From Streptomyces spinosisporus (GTDB lineage Bacteria > Actinomycetota > Actinomycetes > Streptomycetales > Streptomycetaceae): a stretch of DNA of 64,000 bases. Position 1 is the first letter of the stretch. Every line of letters starts with the position of its first letter. The stretch lies in assembly GCF_022698145.1 (NCBI RefSeq), contig NZ_JALDAX010000010.1, forward strand, positions 62,001 through 126,000, in the 5' to 3' direction. Under the pieces are notes generated by a model, which searched no databases, was not told the DNA's origin, and saw only the letters and a program-made list of their open reading frames with translations. The position numbers and the translations under genes were made by a program. Shown piece by piece: positions 41,625 to 50,365 of the stretch.

Positions 41625-43322
41625 ATGGCCAGGGAATTCCAACGCGGCCACAAGGCCAAGATCAGTGACCTCACCGCGGGCACCGATCTGTACGTAGGCG
41701 TGCAGATCAGCGGCCCCGGACTGACCTTCGACATCAGCTGCTTCGGTCTCGACGCCGACGAACGGCTCTCGGACGACCGCTACTTCGTCTTCTTCAACCA
41801 GCCGAAGTCCCCCGAGGAGTCCATTCAGCTCCTGGGCGCACAGGCCGGTGACACGGAGTCCTTCCGTGTCACGCTCGACAGGATCCCGGCGCAGATCCAG
41901 AAGCTGTCGTTCACGGCGACCCTCGACGGCGCCGGGCAGATGTCGCAGATCGCTCCCGGATACATCCGCATCGTCGCGGGCGGCGAGGAGGTGGCCCGCT
42001 ACGCCTTCAACGGCTCGGAGTTCACCACCGAGCGAGCCGTGATGCTGGGTGACTTCTACCTGAAGGACGTGTGGCGCTTCGCCGCCGTCGGACAGGGCTT
42101 CGACGGAGGCCTCGACGCGCTGCTGAAGAACTTCGGCGGCGAGGTCATGGAGGAGGAGCAGCCCGCCGCCCCCGCTCCGCAGCAGCCGCAGCAGACCGGC
42201 GCCGCCCCCGGTTTCGCCCCGCCCGCGTTCGCGGCCCCGGCCGCTCCGGCGCCGGCTCCCGCGCCCGCACCTGCCCCCGCGCCCGCCCCCGCTCCGCAGG
42301 GCTTCGCGCCGCCTCCGGGACAGACTCCGCCCCCGGCCCCCGCGCCGAACGTCCATGCCGCGCCCACCGTCATCGCACCGATGACCCCGCCCGGCGGCGC
42401 CCCGGTGCCGCCGCCCGGCCCGGCGCCCGCTCCGTACGGCCAGCCGCCCCAGCAGCAGCCGTACGGCCAGCCCGGCGCCCCGACCGCACCGCCGCCGCCC
42501 GGCTACGGCCAGCCCCAGGCACCGCAGGCACCCCAGGTCCCGACCCCGCCGCCCGGTTACGGCCAGCCGACCCCGCCTCCCGGATACGGTCAGCAGCCGC
42601 CCATGGGGCAGGTCCCGGCGCAGCAGGGCTACGGCGTCCCGCAGGGTGCTCCCCAGGGCGGCGTGGGAGTCGCCGCCGCGCTGCAGCAGTTCAAGGAGAC
42701 GCCCACCGGGCAGCGCTGGACGCAGCAGAACAAGAAGCTCGTCCGGGTCGACCTCGGCATCGGCGGCCAGCCCGTGCTCGCCCGGCAGGGCAGCATGGTG
42801 CTCTACCAGGGCAAGGTCGACTTCAGCTACAAGGGCGCGGGCTTCGCGGGCCGGATCGTGGGCAACGCCACCGGTCAGGAGATGCAGCTGATGCGCTGCA
42901 CCGGCCAGGGCCAGGTCTTCCTCGCCGAGAACTCGACCCACCTGCACCCCATCGAACTCCAGGGCGACGCCATCTGCGTCTCCGCGGAGAACGTCCTCGC
43001 CTTCGACGAGAGCCTCCAGTACGAGGTCCGCCGGATCGAGGGACACGGCATCCCCGGGGGCGCGCTGTTCACGATGCAGTTCCAGGGGACCGGCACGATC
43101 ATCGTCAAGACGCACGGCACCCCCGTCGTCCTGCCGGTCACACCGACCACCTTCGCCGACTGCAACGCGGTCGTCGCCTGGTCGGCCGCCGCCCAGGTGA
43201 TCGTCTCCAGCCAGGTCCGCATGCGCCGCAACGCCTACCCGGGCGACACCGGCGAGAGCGTCAACCTGCAGTTCCGGGCCGCGCCCGGCAACTTCGTCGT
43301 CGTACAGCCCTACGAGGTCTGA
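41625..43322 (+). CDS. TerD-AIM24 fusion protein
   Basis: A 565-residue three-part protein. Residues 1-175 are a TerD (tellurite/stress) domain with the calcium-site segment FDISCFGLDADERLSDDRY. Residues about 180-345 are a Pro/Ala/Gln/Gly linker with PPGYGQP repeats. Residues about 350-565 are an AIM24-type beta-rich domain. The ATG at 41625 gives the usual TerD start; the ribosome site is weak. It heads a three-gene operon with two single-domain AIM24 proteins. TerD proteins act in stress and surface signalling; AIM24 function in bacteria is not established. Confidence 0.88.
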   Translation: MAREFQRGHKAKISDLTAGTDLYVGVQISGPGLTFDISCFGLDADERLSDDRYFVFFNQPKSPEESIQLLGAQAGDTESFRVTLDRIPAQIQKLSFTATLDGAGQMSQIAPGYIRIVAGGEEVARYAFNGSEFTTERAVMLGDFYLKDVWRFAAVGQGFDGGLDALLKNFGGEVMEEEQPAAPAPQQPQQTGAAPGFAPPAFAAPAAPAPAPAPAPAPAPAPAPQGFAPPPGQTPPPAPAPNVHAAPTVIAPMTPPGGAPVPPPGPAPAPYGQPPQQQPYGQPGAPTAPPPPGYGQPQAPQAPQVPTPPPGYGQPTPPPGYGQQPPMGQVPAQQGYGVPQGAPQGGVGVAAALQQFKETPTGQRWTQQNKKLVRVDLGIGGQPVLARQGSMVLYQGKVDFSYKGAGFAGRIVGNATGQEMQLMRCTGQGQVFLAENSTHLHPIELQGDAICVSAENVLAFDESLQYEVRRIEGHGIPGGALFTMQFQGTGTIIVKTHGTPVVLPVTPTTFADCNAVVAWSAAAQVIVSSQVRMRRNAYPGDTGESVNLQFRAAPGNFVVVQPYEV

Positions 43323-43333
43323 GGGAGCCCGTC

Positions 43334-44011
43334 ATGAACCAGCCGCTCGCGGGCTATGCCCCCGCACCCGTCACCGCCCGCATGGAGAACCACGGCAACC
43401 AGATGCTGAAGGTCGCCATGCAGACCGGGAACGACCTCCTCGCGCGCGTGGGGTCGATGGTCGCCTACGAGGGCTTCATCCAGTACGAGCCCAATCCGCC
43501 CGCCGTGCGCCAGATCGCCCGCGACTGGATGACCGGCGAGGGCGCGCCCCTGATGAAGTGCTCCGGCGACGGACTGCTCTACCTCGCCGACTACGGCGCG
43601 AACGTCGTGATCATCAACCTCAACGGCGACGGCATCTCCGTCAACGCCACCAACCTCCTCGCCTTCGACGCGTCCCTCACCTGGGGCGTCGAGCGGGTCA
43701 AGGGACTTGCGAAGTTCGCCGGCCAGGGCCTGTGGAACACCAAGATCTCCGGGCAGGGCTGGGTCGCGCTGACCTCCCGGGGCAAGCCGATCGTCGTCGA
43801 CTGCGGCGGCGAGGACGAGACCTACGTCGACCCGGACGCGCTCGTCGCCTGGTCCCCGAACCTCAAGGTGAAGGGCAAGCGCAGCTTCAAGGCGCAGTCG
43901 CTGATCGGCCGCGGCAGCGGCGAGGCCTACCAGATGGCCTTCTCCGGTCAGGGCATCGTCGTCGTCCAGCCCAGCGAGGACAGCACCGACCGCCTTCGGG
44001 TCCGGGGCTGA
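43334..44011 (+). CDS. AIM24 family protein
   Basis: A 225-residue single AIM24 domain, beginning 11 bp after the TerD-AIM24 stop with a GAGGGAG ribosome site. It shares the family pattern of Gly-rich beta strands (for example LLARVGSMVAYEG, GQGWVAL, SGQGIVVVQPSE) with the C-terminal part of the upstream fusion. No signal or membrane segment. It probably assembles with the other two products. Confidence 0.88.
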   Translation: MNQPLAGYAPAPVTARMENHGNQMLKVAMQTGNDLLARVGSMVAYEGFIQYEPNPPAVRQIARDWMTGEGAPLMKCSGDGLLYLADYGANVVIINLNGDGISVNATNLLAFDASLTWGVERVKGLAKFAGQGLWNTKISGQGWVALTSRGKPIVVDCGGEDETYVDPDALVAWSPNLKVKGKRSFKAQSLIGRGSGEAYQMAFSGQGIVVVQPSEDSTDRLRVRG

Positions 44012-44029
44012 GGGGGAGCCAGAAACGCC

Positions 44030-44785
44030 ATGCAGAGTCCGCTTTTCGCCTTCAACGACTCGCAGTCCCAGGACCGCTACAGCCTGCAGAACAAGCAGAT
44101 GCTGCGCGTCACCCTGCAGGGTCACGACGACATCCTGGCCCGCAAGGGCACCATGGTCGCCTACCAGGGACTCGTCGAGTTCGACGCCGAGTACGAGAAC
44201 AACCAGCAGGCACGCGCGCGTGCGTACACCGGCGAGGGCCTCAGCCTGATGCGCTGCCACGGGCAGGGCACGGTCTTCTTCGCCAACCTCGCCCAGCACA
44301 TCCACGTGGTGGACGTGGAGCAGGACGGCCTCACCGTCGACAGCAGCTATGTGCTCGCGATGGACTCCTCGCTGCACCACGAGGTCATCGCCGTCGACAG
44401 CCAGTACGGCATCTCCGGCTCGGGGAAGTACCAGCTCAACATCACCGGCCGCGGCAAGGTCGCCCTGATGACCTCCGGTGCGCCGCTGATGATGCAGGTG
44501 ACGCCCGACAAGTACGTCAACTGCGACGCGGACGCGATCGTCGCCTGGTCGACGAGCCTGCGTGTCCAGATGCAGGCCCAGACGCACTCCTCGGGGGTGT
44601 GGCGGCGCCGCGGCAACACCGGTGAGGGCTGGGAGCTCAGCTTCATGGGCAGCGGCTTCGCGCTCGTGCAGCCGAGCGAGCTGCTGCCGCCGCAGAACGC
44701 GCAGATCGGTTCGGGCCTCGCCGCGCAGTACGGCATGGGACAGCAGGGAGCGCGGGCGCAGAACCAGGGCAACGTCTGGAGCTGA
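44030..44785 (+). CDS. AIM24 family protein
   Basis: A 251-residue second single AIM24 protein, 18 bp after the previous stop with GGGGAG upstream. It has the same beta-strand signatures (ILARKGTMVAYQG, GSGFALVQPSE) plus a Gln/Asn-rich tail (after about 225). Last gene of the operon; a strong terminator follows. Function unknown; the three related domains suggest a heteromeric complex. Confidence 0.88.
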   Translation: MQSPLFAFNDSQSQDRYSLQNKQMLRVTLQGHDDILARKGTMVAYQGLVEFDAEYENNQQARARAYTGEGLSLMRCHGQGTVFFANLAQHIHVVDVEQDGLTVDSSYVLAMDSSLHHEVIAVDSQYGISGSGKYQLNITGRGKVALMTSGAPLMMQVTPDKYVNCDADAIVAWSTSLRVQMQAQTHSSGVWRRRGNTGEGWELSFMGSGFALVQPSELLPPQNAQIGSGLAAQYGMGQQGARAQNQGNVWS

Positions 44786-44802
44786 CCGTCCGGAAAGCAG
44801 AC

Positions 44803-44836
44803 GTAAGGGGCGCCGGCAGTTGCGGGCGCCCCTTAC
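44803..44836. terminator. Bidirectional terminator after the AIM24 operon
   Basis: A perfect 12-bp stem (44803-44814 and 44825-44836) with a 10-nt loop between convergent genes ending at 44785 and 44862. Confidence 0.9.
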
Positions 44837-44861
44837 ACACGTCGGCATACGGGTTGGCGGT

Positions 44862-45383
44862 TCACAGCCGCGCCCGCGTCGCCTCCAGCAGGCGTACGAC
44901 CGAGTCGTCGGCCACGTCCGCCACCTCGTCATAGCCGAACCAGCGCAGGTCGAGCGACTCGTCGCTGATCTCCTGGACGGCGCCGGGCGGGGCCAGGACG
45001 GCGTACTGCACGTCCAGATGCCAGTGACAGGGCGCCGGGATGGGATGGCGGTCCAGGCGCACCGGACCGCCCGGCAGCAGCGTCAGACCCGCGATGCCCG
45101 ACTCCTCGGTGGCCTCGCGCAGGGCGGCGGCCTGCACGGACGTGTCCTCCGGCTCGCAGTGGCCGCCCATCTGCAGCCACATCTGCAGCTTCCGGTGGAG
45201 GGTCAGCAGAACGCGCTCGCGCGACGGATCGACCACCAGGGCGCTCGCCGTGATGTGTCCCGCGTGACAGGCCTTCCACAGGCCGTCCGGATGGGCCTCC
45301 AGGTGGTCCAGATAGAGCCGGCGCAGCTCCGGCTGGTCCTCGTAACCCTTCAGGACGAGGACCGCGTCGTCGTACAGGCTCAC
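44862..45383 (-). CDS. NUDIX hydrolase
   Basis: A 173-residue NUDIX domain protein. The Nudix box reads GGHCEPED...REATEESG, one residue off the classical spacing but with the metal-binding REATEESG intact. It should hydrolyse a nucleoside diphosphate linked to another moiety; the substrate cannot be read. The GTG start overlaps the stop of the Zincin_2 gene (GTGA), so it is the coupled second gene of that operon. Confidence 0.88.
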   Translation of the reverse strand: MSLYDDAVLVLKGYEDQPELRRLYLDHLEAHPDGLWKACHAGHITASALVVDPSRERVLLTLHRKLQMWLQMGGHCEPEDTSVQAAALREATEESGIAGLTLLPGGPVRLDRHPIPAPCHWHLDVQYAVLAPPGAVQEISDESLDLRWFGYDEVADVADDSVVRLLEATRARL

Positions 45384-46858
45384 TCGGTGCCGTCGCCCTT
45401 GGTGCCGTCGCCCTTGGTGTCGTCGTCGGTCCCGTCGCTCCCGGGCTCGTCCTTCTTCAGGTTCGGCTTCTCCGCGGAGCCGCCCGCCGCCTCGCCGAGC
45501 ATCTTGTCCAGCTCGGAGAAGTCCAGCTGCTCGCGGTGCACGAAGCCGTCCGGGTCGTCCAGGTCGGAGGCCGTCGGCAGCATGTCCGGGTGGGCCCACA
45601 GGGCGTCCCGGCCGTCGACCCCGCGCGCGTCCGTGAGGGACGCCCACAGACGGGAGGCGTCCCGCAGGCGGCGCGGGCGCAGCTCCAGGCCGATCAGCGT
45701 GGCGAACGTCTGCTCCGCCGGGCCGCCCGTCGCACGACGGCGGCGCAGGGTCTCGCGCAGCGCGTCCGCGGACGCCAGGCGCGGCTTCGCGGCCGCGTGC
45801 ACCACCGCGTCCACCCAGCCCTCGACGAGTGCCAGAGCGGTCTCCAGACGGGCCAGGGCCGCCTTCTGCTCCGGGGTGTCCTCCGGCTGGAACATGCCCT
45901 GCTGCAGGGCGTCCTGCAGCTGCTCCGGGTTCTGCGGGTCGAACTGTCCGACCACGTCCTCCAGCTTGGCCGTGTCGACCTTGATCCCGCGCGCGTACCC
46001 GTCGACTGCGCCGAACAGGTGGGAGCGCAGCCACGGCACGTGCGCGAACAGGCGCTGGTGCGCCGCCTCGCGCAGGGCGAGGTAGAGCTGCACCTCCTCC
46101 TTCTTCACGCCCAGGTCCTTGCCGAACGCCTCGATGTTCACCGGCAGCAGCGCGGCCTTGCCGGCCGGGCCGAGCGGCAGGCCGATGTCGGTGGAGCCGA
46201 CGACCTCGCCCGCGAGCACGCCGACGGCCTGCCCGATCTGCGTGCCGAACATCGCGCCCCCCATGGAGCGCATCATGCCGATCAGCGGGCCCGCCATGGC
46301 CTGCATCTCCTCGGGCAGGACGTCGCCCATCGCGGCGCCGACCCGCTCGGCGACCGGGTCGACGAGCTCCTGCCAGGCGGGCAGGGTCGCCTCGACCCAC
46401 TCCGCGCGGGACCAGGCCACGGCGCTGCCCGCGCCGGACGGCAGCGACGTCGCGTCGTCGAGCCACAGGTCGGCCAGGCGGACGGCTTCCTGGACCGCAT
46501 TGCGCTCGGCGGGGCCGATGCTCGAGTCCTTGGTGCCGTCGGAGGTGCCCTGGGAGACCGTCTGGCGGGCGATCTGCTTGGCCATGTCCCAGTTCACCGG
46601 ACCGCCCTCGTACGAGAGCATCTGGCCGAGCTGCTGGAAGGCGGCGCCCAGGTCGTTGGGGTTCAGCGAACCGAACATCGCAGCGAGCGGATTGTCCGCG
46701 CCGGGGCCGCCGAAGCCCCCGGCGCCGGGCAGCCCGCCGAAACCGAACGGGTTGGCCGGGCCCTGACCACCACCGCTCTCCTGGTCCTTCTTCTTGCCCT
46801 CGTCGCCGTCTTCCGGCTCCTCCGGCGGAAGGCCGAATCCGAATGGGGTGTCACTCAC
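45380..46858 (-). CDS. Zinc-dependent metalloprotease-like protein (Zincin_2 family)
   Basis: A 492-residue cytoplasmic protein of the actinobacterial Zincin_2 group, often called coenzyme F420 biosynthesis-associated or putative hydrolase. The N-terminus is Gly/Pro-rich with repeated NPFGF-like pieces (1-60). The alpha-helical core contains ALREAAHQRLFAHVPWL, the family's degenerate zincin helix. The C-terminal tail is Asp/Gly/Thr-rich with three KGDGT-like repeats. GTG at 46858 follows GAGGAA. Proteolysis has not been established for this family as far as I know. Confidence 0.85.
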   Translation of the reverse strand: MSDTPFGFGLPPEEPEDGDEGKKKDQESGGGQGPANPFGFGGLPGAGGFGGPGADNPLAAMFGSLNPNDLGAAFQQLGQMLSYEGGPVNWDMAKQIARQTVSQGTSDGTKDSSIGPAERNAVQEAVRLADLWLDDATSLPSGAGSAVAWSRAEWVEATLPAWQELVDPVAERVGAAMGDVLPEEMQAMAGPLIGMMRSMGGAMFGTQIGQAVGVLAGEVVGSTDIGLPLGPAGKAALLPVNIEAFGKDLGVKKEEVQLYLALREAAHQRLFAHVPWLRSHLFGAVDGYARGIKVDTAKLEDVVGQFDPQNPEQLQDALQQGMFQPEDTPEQKAALARLETALALVEGWVDAVVHAAAKPRLASADALRETLRRRRATGGPAEQTFATLIGLELRPRRLRDASRLWASLTDARGVDGRDALWAHPDMLPTASDLDDPDGFVHREQLDFSELDKMLGEAAGGSAEKPNLKKDEPGSDGTDDDTKGDGTKGDGTE

Positions 46859-47051
46859 GGGATTCCTCGGCTGGTAAGGCCGCCGGATGTCCACCGACGG
46901 CACGACTGCCCGATAACACCACCCAGCGTAGACACCGCGGGCGGTTCGGGCCTCAGTGCTTCGCCGACTGTTGGCCTGCGGCAGGATGGATGCCACCTGG
47001 TACGGACGCGTCACTCGCGTTCGTACTGAAGACAACCGCTGGAGACGCCCG

Positions 47052-48215
47052 GTGAGTTCCCCAGATCCGCAGGTTCGCGCAGCGCGAAACGAGTCAACCC
47101 GCCCGTCGCCCGACCACGGCCTCTCGCCGGCGCCGCTCCGCGCCGACGAGTCGATCGCGGTGCGCGGGCCCGTCGTCGCGGTGACCGGCGCCGCGTCCGG
47201 CGTCGGTGCCCTGCTCACCGAGCGGCTCGCCGCCTCGGAGGAGATCAAGCAGGTCATCGCCATCGACGAGCGGCGCGGGGAGTGCGCGGCGGCACAGTGG
47301 CACATCCTGGACGTGCGGGACCCGGCCATCGCGGACAAGCTGCGGGGCGCGGACGTCGTGGTGCATCTGGCGCTCGACCTGGATCTGGAGACCGACCCCG
47401 CCGCCCGTACGGCCTACAACGTGCGCGGTACGCAGACCGTGCTGACCGCGGCGGCGGCCGCGGGGGTCCACCGGGTCGTGCTGTGCACCTCCGCCATGGT
47501 CTACGGGGCGCTGCCGGACAACGAGCTGCCGCTGTCCGAGGACGCCGAGCTGCGCGCCACGGCCGAGGCCACCGGTGTCGGGGATCTGCTGGAGATCGAG
47601 CGGCTCGCGCGGCGCGCCCCGCGCGCGCATCCGGGGCTCAACGTCAGCGTCGTACGCCCCGGGGTGCTGGTGGGAGGCACGGACACCGCGCTGACCCGGT
47701 ACTTCGAGTCGCCCCGCCTCCTTGTCGTGGCCGGTTCGCGGCCGGCCTGGCAGTTCTGCCATGTCGAGGACCTGTGCAGCGCTCTGGAGTACGCCGTCCT
47801 GGAGAAGGTCGAGGGCGAACTCGCCGTCGGGTGCGACGGCTGGCTGGAGCAGGAGGAGGTCGAGGAGCTCAGCGGGATCCGGCGGATGGAGCTGCCCTCC
47901 GCGGTGGCCCTGGGGGCGGCGGCCCGGCTGCACCGGATCGGGCTGACACCGTCCCCGGCCGGGGACCTGGCCTACACGATGTACCCCTGGGTGGTGAGCG
48001 GGAGCCGGCTGCACGAGGCGGGATGGCGGCCCCAGTGGACCAACGAGGAGGTCCTCGCGGAGCTGCTGGAGGAGGTCTCCGGTAGGCACACGGTCGCCGG
48101 ACGGCGGCTGGGCCGCAAGGACGCCACGGCGGCCGGAGCCGCGGGCGCGACGGTCGCGCTGCTGGGCGCGGCAGCCGTGGTCCGACGCGCACGCAAGGCG
48201 CGCCGCCGCATCTGA
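47052..48215 (+). CDS. SDR-family NAD-dependent epimerase-like protein
   Basis: A 387-residue extended short-chain dehydrogenase fold. The nucleotide motif is GAASGVG near residue 45, and TSAMVYG stands at the usual catalytic Ser/Tyr area. The YxxxK pair is not clear: the region around LLEIERLARR lacks the Tyr, so activity may be altered. A hydrophobic Ala/Gly stretch at the C-terminus (about 355-378) followed by a basic tail could anchor it to the membrane. GTG start with GGAG upstream. Substrate unknown. Confidence 0.82.
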   Translation: MSSPDPQVRAARNESTRPSPDHGLSPAPLRADESIAVRGPVVAVTGAASGVGALLTERLAASEEIKQVIAIDERRGECAAAQWHILDVRDPAIADKLRGADVVVHLALDLDLETDPAARTAYNVRGTQTVLTAAAAAGVHRVVLCTSAMVYGALPDNELPLSEDAELRATAEATGVGDLLEIERLARRAPRAHPGLNVSVVRPGVLVGGTDTALTRYFESPRLLVVAGSRPAWQFCHVEDLCSALEYAVLEKVEGELAVGCDGWLEQEEVEELSGIRRMELPSAVALGAAARLHRIGLTPSPAGDLAYTMYPWVVSGSRLHEAGWRPQWTNEEVLAELLEEVSGRHTVAGRRLGRKDATAAGAAGATVALLGAAAVVRRARKARRRI

Positions 48216-48369
48216 GAACGGCTCACCCTGAGCGGGGTCCTCCCGAACGGGCCCCCTTGAACGGCTCCTCCCGAACAGCCCCTCCTGTAGGACACTCCAG
48301 CCCCTCACGCGCGCGTGCCGGTCGAAACGACTGTTCCGTGTTCTCCGGAGGGTGCGGCACGATGGGGGC

Positions 48370-48831
48370 ATGGCATCCACCGACGATCACCCCGGCGAGC
48401 AGGCAGCGCCAGATCCCATCAAGCTGATCGCCGTCCGTGAGACCGCGCTCTCCCTGGACGAGGTGTTCCGGGCCGTCGGTGACGACGCGGCCGGCGGGAT
48501 CGCGCTCTTCGTGGGAACCGTACGCAATCACGACGGGGGCGCCGACGTCGACCGGCTCGGCTACTCCTGCCACCCCAGCGCCGAGGCCGAGATGCGGCGG
48601 GTCGCGGAGAAGGTCGTCGCCGGATACCCGGTACGCGCGCTCGCCGCCGTGCACCGGATCGGTGACCTGGCCGTCGGGGATCTCGCGGTCGTCGTCGCCG
48701 TGTCGTGCCCGCACCGGGCCGAGGCCTTCGAGGCCTGCCGGAAGCTGATCGACGACCTGAAGCACGAAGTGCCCATCTGGAAGCACCAGACCTTCTCCGA
48801 CGGCACGGAGGAGTGGGTGGGCGCCTGCTGA
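48370..48831 (+). CDS. moaE: Molybdopterin synthase catalytic subunit MoaE
   Basis: A 153-residue protein matching MoaE over its whole length. The domain has ALFVGTVRNHD, HRIGDLAVGD, CPHRAEAFEACRKLID and the ending VPIWKHQTF with the conserved Lys near the active site. It converts precursor Z to molybdopterin using the MoaD thiocarboxylate; MoeZ in this window is a candidate activator of MoaD. ATG 48370 is used; an in-frame GTG/ATG six codons upstream is less likely. Confidence 0.93.
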   Translation: MASTDDHPGEQAAPDPIKLIAVRETALSLDEVFRAVGDDAAGGIALFVGTVRNHDGGADVDRLGYSCHPSAEAEMRRVAEKVVAGYPVRALAAVHRIGDLAVGDLAVVVAVSCPHRAEAFEACRKLIDDLKHEVPIWKHQTFSDGTEEWVGAC

Positions 48832-48999
48832 CCCCCGGCCTGTCGGGCCCCCGGCCCGCTGACCCCCCGGCCTGATGAACCCCCTTTGCCGCCCCTCCGG
48901 TTGCGTAACCGCACCCCTGCCGTGAGCGTTGTCAGTGCGGATGGTTAATCTGCTGATCAGTCAGTTCGAGCGGTTGCTCACCGGGGTTGGGAGGTCGGC

Positions 49000-49164
49000 A
49001 TGGGGGCACTCCTGTGGTTGCTGATTCCGCTCTTCGCCGCGATAGGCGCGGGTCTGTGGGGCAGCTGGGCCAACCGGACCCGCAAGCAGCGGGGCGACGG
49101 GCCCGAACTCACCGGGTACGCCCGTTTCCGTGAGGCCATGGAGAAGTCCGACTCCGGTACGTGA
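49000..49164 (+). CDS. 54-residue membrane protein of unknown function
   Basis: ATG 49000 follows GGGAGG with good spacing. The product starts MGALLWLLIPLFAAIGAGLW, one clear membrane segment, followed by a basic stop-transfer (NRTRKQR) and a short cytoplasmic tail. It lies just before the PDZ-Lon protease gene on the same strand (56 bp), so a link to that protease is possible. No family is recognised. Confidence 0.75.
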   Translation: MGALLWLLIPLFAAIGAGLWGSWANRTRKQRGDGPELTGYARFREAMEKSDSGT

Positions 49165-49208
49165 CATGACAGGGGTGGGGCTGACGGTGCGCTGACAGCA
49201 CCGTCCCG

Positions 49209-49214
49209 TACTGT
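49209..49214 (+). promoter_or_regulatory. Candidate -10 element for the PDZ-Lon protease gene
   Basis: TACTGT ends 7 bases before ATG 49221, consistent with a leaderless mRNA. No properly spaced -35 is obvious. Confidence 0.45.
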
Positions 49215-49220
49215 CGTGGC

Positions 49221-50315
49221 ATGCCACGCCGCACCGCGACGATGCTCGCCTCCACCCTGATGCTGATCGCGCTCCTGTGCGCGGGAGTGTTCATCCCCGT
49301 GCCGTACTCGGAGATGTCCCCGGGCCCGACGGTGAACACGCTCGGGGACCATGACGGCGAGCCCGTGCTGCAGATCTCCGGGCACAAGACGTACGCCACG
49401 AGCGGCCACCTGAACATGACCACGGTGCGGGTCACCAGCGCCGACTACCGCATGAACCTCGTCGAGGCGGTCTACGGCTGGCTCGCCCACGACAACAAGG
49501 TCGTGCCGCACGACACGCTCTACCCGGACGGCAAGACCGAGGAGCAGTCGACGCAGGAGAACGCCGAGGAGTTCAGCCAGTCCCAGGAGAGCGCCAAGGT
49601 CGCCGCCCTGAAGGAGCTCGGCATCCCGGTGAAGTCCTTCGTGATCGTCTCGACGGTGGTCAAGGACTCGCCGTCCCAGGGCAAGCTGCACGCCGGAGAC
49701 GTGATCAAGGCCGTCGACGGCACGGCCGTGAAGGAGCCGACCGACGTCTCCAAGCTGGTCACCAAGCACAAGCCCGGCCAGGACGTCACGTTCACCATCG
49801 TGCCCGCCAAGGAGCAGGCCGCCGCCGAGAAGCAGAAGAAGACGGCGACCAAAACCCAGGACGTCACGATCACGACCACCACGTCCCACGACGACCTCGA
49901 GAAGCGCGCCATCGTCGGGATCTCCGCGGGCCTGGACCACACGTTCCCGTTCGACATCGACATCAAGCTCGCCGACGTCGGCGGGCCGAGCGCCGGTCTG
50001 ATGTTCTCGCTCGGCCTCTACGACAAGCTCACCCCCGGCAGCCTGACCGGCGGCAGGTTCGTGGCGGGCACCGGCACGATCGACGACAACGGCAAGGTCG
50101 GCCCCATCGGCGGCATCGAGATGAAGACGGTCGGCGCGCGCAACAAGGGCGCCCGGTACTTCCTGACGCCGGCCGACAACTGTGCGGCAGCCGCCAAGGA
50201 CACCCCCAGCGGGCTCACCCTGATCAAGGTGAACACCATCGACGACGCCCTCGGCGCGCTGAAGGACCTTCGCGCGGGCAGGACGTCCGACCTGCCGAAG
50301 TGCACCACCAAGTAG
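49221..50315 (+). CDS. YlbL-type membrane-anchored PDZ / Lon-like serine protease
   Basis: A 364-residue protein with an N-terminal signal-anchor (about 8-25), a PDZ domain (about 130-200) and a Lon S16 proteolytic domain (about 235-345). The Ser-Lys dyad is visible as Ser257 in GGPSAGLM and Lys302 in GGIEMKTVGA. The catalytic part lies outside the membrane. Related YlbL proteases take part in cell-division checkpoint recovery and membrane protein turnover. The gene ends within a hairpin shared with the convergent gene. Confidence 0.9.
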   Translation: MPRRTATMLASTLMLIALLCAGVFIPVPYSEMSPGPTVNTLGDHDGEPVLQISGHKTYATSGHLNMTTVRVTSADYRMNLVEAVYGWLAHDNKVVPHDTLYPDGKTEEQSTQENAEEFSQSQESAKVAALKELGIPVKSFVIVSTVVKDSPSQGKLHAGDVIKAVDGTAVKEPTDVSKLVTKHKPGQDVTFTIVPAKEQAAAEKQKKTATKTQDVTITTTTSHDDLEKRAIVGISAGLDHTFPFDIDIKLADVGGPSAGLMFSLGLYDKLTPGSLTGGRFVAGTGTIDDNGKVGPIGGIEMKTVGARNKGARYFLTPADNCAAAAKDTPSGLTLIKVNTIDDALGALKDLRAGRTSDLPKCTTK

Positions 50316-50365
50316 CCGGCCCGAACGGCCCGCCGAGCAGCCCGCCCGAGTGGGGGCCGGCTACT
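50311..50365. terminator. Hairpin overlapping both convergent stop codons
   Basis: A perfect 12-bp inverted repeat (50311-50322 and 50354-50365) with a 31-nt loop. Both TAG stops, of the protease gene (plus) and the PPA1309 gene (minus), lie inside the arms, so each 3' end shares the same structure. Confidence 0.75.

Noticed and set aside
48216..48369. Short ORF between the SDR gene and moaE
   Set aside because: Only short frames without ribosome sites; the region looks like spacer with the moaE promoter.
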